Assembly: GCF_900099815.1 (NCBI RefSeq)
Contig: NZ_FNCW01000002.1
Span: forward strand, 186,001-250,000
DNA: 64,000 bases
Direction of reading: 5' to 3'
Source of the DNA: Psychroflexus sediminis
GTDB taxonomy: Bacteria > Bacteroidota > Bacteroidia > Flavobacteriales > Flavobacteriaceae
Below are positions 62,067 to 64,000 of the stretch, one piece after another. Position 1 is the stretch's first letter; each line of letters starts with the position of its first letter. The position numbers and the translations under genes are program-made. Below the pieces are notes generated by a model that worked only from the letters and a program-made list of their open reading frames with translations, made no database searches and was not told the origin of the DNA.

Positions 62067-62771
62067 ATGAGAACCTTAAGGCCTTATTTCTGTATTTTTT
62101 TTGTATTTCTGTTGCTTTCCTGCGGAAAGACTACCGATAAGAAAGCAGAGCAAACATCAGCGGAAAGCCCTGAAACAGAAACCCGGGCTGAGGTTGAAGA
62201 AAAAAACGTGATTCTTTTCTTCGGAAACAGCTTGACGGCTGGAATGGGCCTGGAGCTTTCTGAGGCATTTCCGGCACGTATTCAGCATAGGCTTGACTCT
62301 CTGGGTTATGATTATGAAGTGGTGAATGCAGGACTAAGCGGTGAAACAACAGCCAGCGGGAAAAACAGAATCGACTGGGTTTTAAACCAGGATGTGGATG
62401 TTTTTGTTTTGGAGCTGGGAGCTAACGATGGTTTACGCGGAATACCTATCGAGGAAACCCGGGAAAATCTTCAGGATATCATCAACACGGTAAGGGCGAA
62501 AAATCCCGAGACCAAAATTATCCTCGCCGGAATGCAGATCCCACCGAATATGGGAGAAAGCTACACCACCGATTTTAGAAACATTTTCCCAGACCTTGCC
62601 GAAAAAAACAATGTGGATCTTATTCCATTCCTCCTGGAGGGGGTTGCCGGAGATCCTGAATTAAACCAGCAGGATGGCATACACCCCACCGCCGAAGGCT
62701 ATAAAATTGTGGCCGACAACGTGTGGGATGTATTAAAGGACAACCTGGTTAAAAAGGGAGTCAAACCCTGA
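62067..62771 (+). CDS. SGNH-hydrolase lipoprotein, TesA/arylesterase type
   Basis: 234 residues from ATG 62067 (a TTG at 62046 gives a worse signal). A lipoprotein signal ends in LLLSCGK; a charged linker follows. The SGNH blocks are I: FFGNSLTAGMGL, where the usual GDSL Asp is Asn; II: GLSGETTASG; III: ELGANDGLRG; V: DGIHPTAEGY. It is close to TesA, the multifunctional lysophospholipase/thioesterase whose gene neighbours ybbAP in many bacteria, and here it is divergent from that ABC pair. The enzyme should act in the periplasm or on the outer membrane. Confidence 0.9.
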   Translation: MRTLRPYFCIFFVFLLLSCGKTTDKKAEQTSAESPETETRAEVEEKNVILFFGNSLTAGMGLELSEAFPARIQHRLDSLGYDYEVVNAGLSGETTASGKNRIDWVLNQDVDVFVLELGANDGLRGIPIEETRENLQDIINTVRAKNPETKIILAGMQIPPNMGESYTTDFRNIFPDLAEKNNVDLIPFLLEGVAGDPELNQQDGIHPTAEGYKIVADNVWDVLKDNLVKKGVKP

Positions 62772-62777
62772 ATTCGT

Positions 62778-63176
62778 TTATGCTATGCTTGCTGAAACAA
62801 TGGCAACGACGATAAGCAATAACATGAGCCAGAACCAGATACCAACAGCAACTGCAGGCTCAGCCGGTTCTGTAGGAGTTCTTTCAGTTCTGCTGTAAAA
62901 CTCTTCATATCTTTTTCTATCCACTCGGGTAGGCGTAGCGGCTGAAAGAATTAAGGCAAATAGGAGTCCTACGAATAAGAAATCAAACCAGGCGATGTTC
63001 CAGTAAACCGGCCCAACCGGATCTGAAATTACGGAAATTAACCAAATTCCGCCGATCAGGACAAGTAAATAAGCCCAAAAAGAGCCCCAGGGTCCTCTGA
63101 CGCTGAAGCCGTAAAAGAATAAAGCTCCAATAAAAAGTGCGGTTACAAAAATTCCAATTAACTCAATCCAGTCCAT
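62778..63176 (-). CDS. Four-helix membrane protein of unknown function
   Basis: 132 residues with four predicted helices (about 5-24, 32-50, 60-80 and 110-130) and a short polar loop of Arg, Thr, Glu and Pro (TERTPTEPAEPA) between the third and fourth. The family is not recognised. It converges on the SGNH gene with only six bases between the stops, and stands alone. Confidence 0.7.
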   Translation of the reverse strand: MDWIELIGIFVTALFIGALFFYGFSVRGPWGSFWAYLLVLIGGIWLISVISDPVGPVYWNIAWFDFLFVGLLFALILSAATPTRVDRKRYEEFYSRTERTPTEPAEPAVAVGIWFWLMLLLIVVAIVSASIA

Positions 63177-63539
63177 AAGTTTAGTTTTTAGTTAAAATTA
63201 ATAATTGTTCACTTAATATTACTAATTACAGACGTACCTCCCGACGGCTGGATTCGTTTTAACATCAAAATAACGCCTTCATGGTTTTTTTCTAAAATTT
63301 CATAATACACTAGCCGATCTCTAAAACAGGTTATGTATTTTTCTTTTGATTTTGGCCCCTGTCATCCTTTATACTTTGCAATACATTGCTTAGCGTTTCA
63401 CTTTAGCTTGATGTTTACAGTGGGTTAGGATGAGTTCTGAAGGACACCTAAATGATTCGGGATTTGGGTGCTCAATGCCTGCAAAGCCATCAGGTCAACT
63501 ACAACTCTTACTTCAGACCAGGTATAAGGCTCATGCTTA
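63177..63539. other. Gene-free spacer near the right edge
   Basis: About 360 bases between two minus-strand genes. No coding frame, hairpin terminator or repeat stands out. Confidence 0.4.
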
Positions 63540-63998
63540 TTAGAAGAAGCGTCTGTTATCTGTCACCAGATTTGTATTGATAAAATGACCCATATCGAAG
63601 TCTATCCGATCTGCTTTTACGGCCACAGGAAAGTAATTACTCCCAATCGAAACCATTTTTAATTCACTTTCACTCTTCCTTAAAAAATCTAATTTACCCT
63701 CAGCTGCTTGATTTAGGCTCGCCACCAAATCAGCCTCGATAGCAAAATCGGTTTCAATTTCAACCACCAGATTTTTTGCTAATAATGTACCGGAAATTAC
63801 CAAAATATTTCTTCTATTGGCATTTTGGAGAAGAGTTCTATTGGGGTGTAAAAAATCGGAGCTGGCCAGATAGTTTTGAATTTCTCCTATGGGTACCTCC
63901 TTGGTGATGGAATTATCATAACTGATGCTTACTTTTTTTCCGGAGCTTATCTTTGCTGAAATTTCAAAAGCTCCAAGACCGATTGAGTTTAAAATATC
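63540..63998 (-). CDS. Unknown protein, 5' truncated by the window edge
   Basis: The frame ending at 63540 stays open to base 63998, so the GTG at 63803 is internal and at least 152 C-terminal residues are visible. They read as strand-rich: FEISAKISSGKKVSISYDN, then HPNRTLLQNANRRNILVIS, TLLAKNLVVEIET, an Ala-rich helix, GKLDFLRKSESELKM, and YFPVAVKADRIDF near the end. No signal peptide can be judged. I do not recognise a family with certainty; the order of strands, a helix and a terminal FxVAxKA-like strand faintly recalls gasdermin pore-forming domains. Treat as hypothetical. Confidence 0.7.
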   Translation of the reverse strand, partial: DILNSIGLGAFEISAKISSGKKVSISYDNSITKEVPIGEIQNYLASSDFLHPNRTLLQNANRRNILVISGTLLAKNLVVEIETDFAIEADLVASLNQAAEGKLDFLRKSESELKMVSIGSNYFPVAVKADRIDFDMGHFINTNLVTDNRRFF

Positions 63999-64000
63999 TT

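Overview
The window reads as a chromosomal segment of a marine-type gliding member of the Flavobacteriaceae (Bacteroidota). Evidence: an SprA/RemB gliding and type IX secretion locus, Bacteroidota-type cytochrome oxidase genes, many promoters with the Bacteroidota -7 element TAnnTTTG instead of sigma70 boxes, almost no Shine-Dalgarno sequences, AT-rich DNA, and short intergenic repeats of kinds I recall from this phylum. No rRNA, tRNA, CRISPR array, prophage or intact insertion sequence was found.

Layout. 1-10.8 kb: sprA (5' end outside the window), gcvH, a VanZ-like gene, tonB and a RemB-like outer-membrane barrel. 10.85-16 kb: terminal-oxidase biogenesis and subunits (heme O synthase, two subunit III genes, subunit IV, a cysteine-less SCO-like protein, a true SCO, DUF420, a CSMCRA small protein). 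16-19 kb: DASS anion symporter, ArsC-like reductase, EamA transporter. 19.2-25.5 kb: arsenic resistance (ArsO-like monooxygenase, then ArsR, DUF6428, ACR3, LMW-PTP-type ArsC), split by a DUF5916 outer-membrane protein on the other strand. 25.5-31.7 kb: DUF3667 protein, then a TetR-ABC-HlyD-TolC tripartite export operon. 31.7-43.4 kb: housekeeping (riboflavin synthase, PdxA, YceD-L32, cold-shock protein, ClC channel, AspRS, Tag, TruB, UppP, FtsX). 43.6-53.9 kb: beta-barrel protein, serine hydrolase, LeuRS, DNA polymerase I, metallophosphoesterase, VOC protein. 54-64 kb: DUF885 lipoprotein, CsbD, a membrane protein, an MscS gene interrupted by a stop codon, a LolD/FtsX-type ABC pair, an SGNH esterase, a small membrane protein and a 5'-truncated unknown gene.

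Most notable: (i) leuS carries two 30-nt GC-rich hairpin elements in opposite orientation inside the reading frame, with compensatory stem changes, plus a heptamer repeat and an AT-rich insert; (ii) a 42-bp perfect palindrome spans exactly the gap between leuS and polA and overlaps both stop codons; (iii) the ABC subunit of the TetR-HlyD-TolC operon keeps Walker A but has lost LSGGQ, Walker B Asp, catalytic Glu and the H-loop; (iv) RemB has an N-terminal domain resembling the C-terminal domain of the TonB encoded just upstream; (v) an SCO-like protein without its copper ligands sits directly before the true SCO; (vi) the truncated gene at the right edge has a pattern that faintly recalls gasdermin pore-forming domains. 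I did not find a clear-cut new defence or mobile system; items (i), (iii) and (vi) are the best leads.
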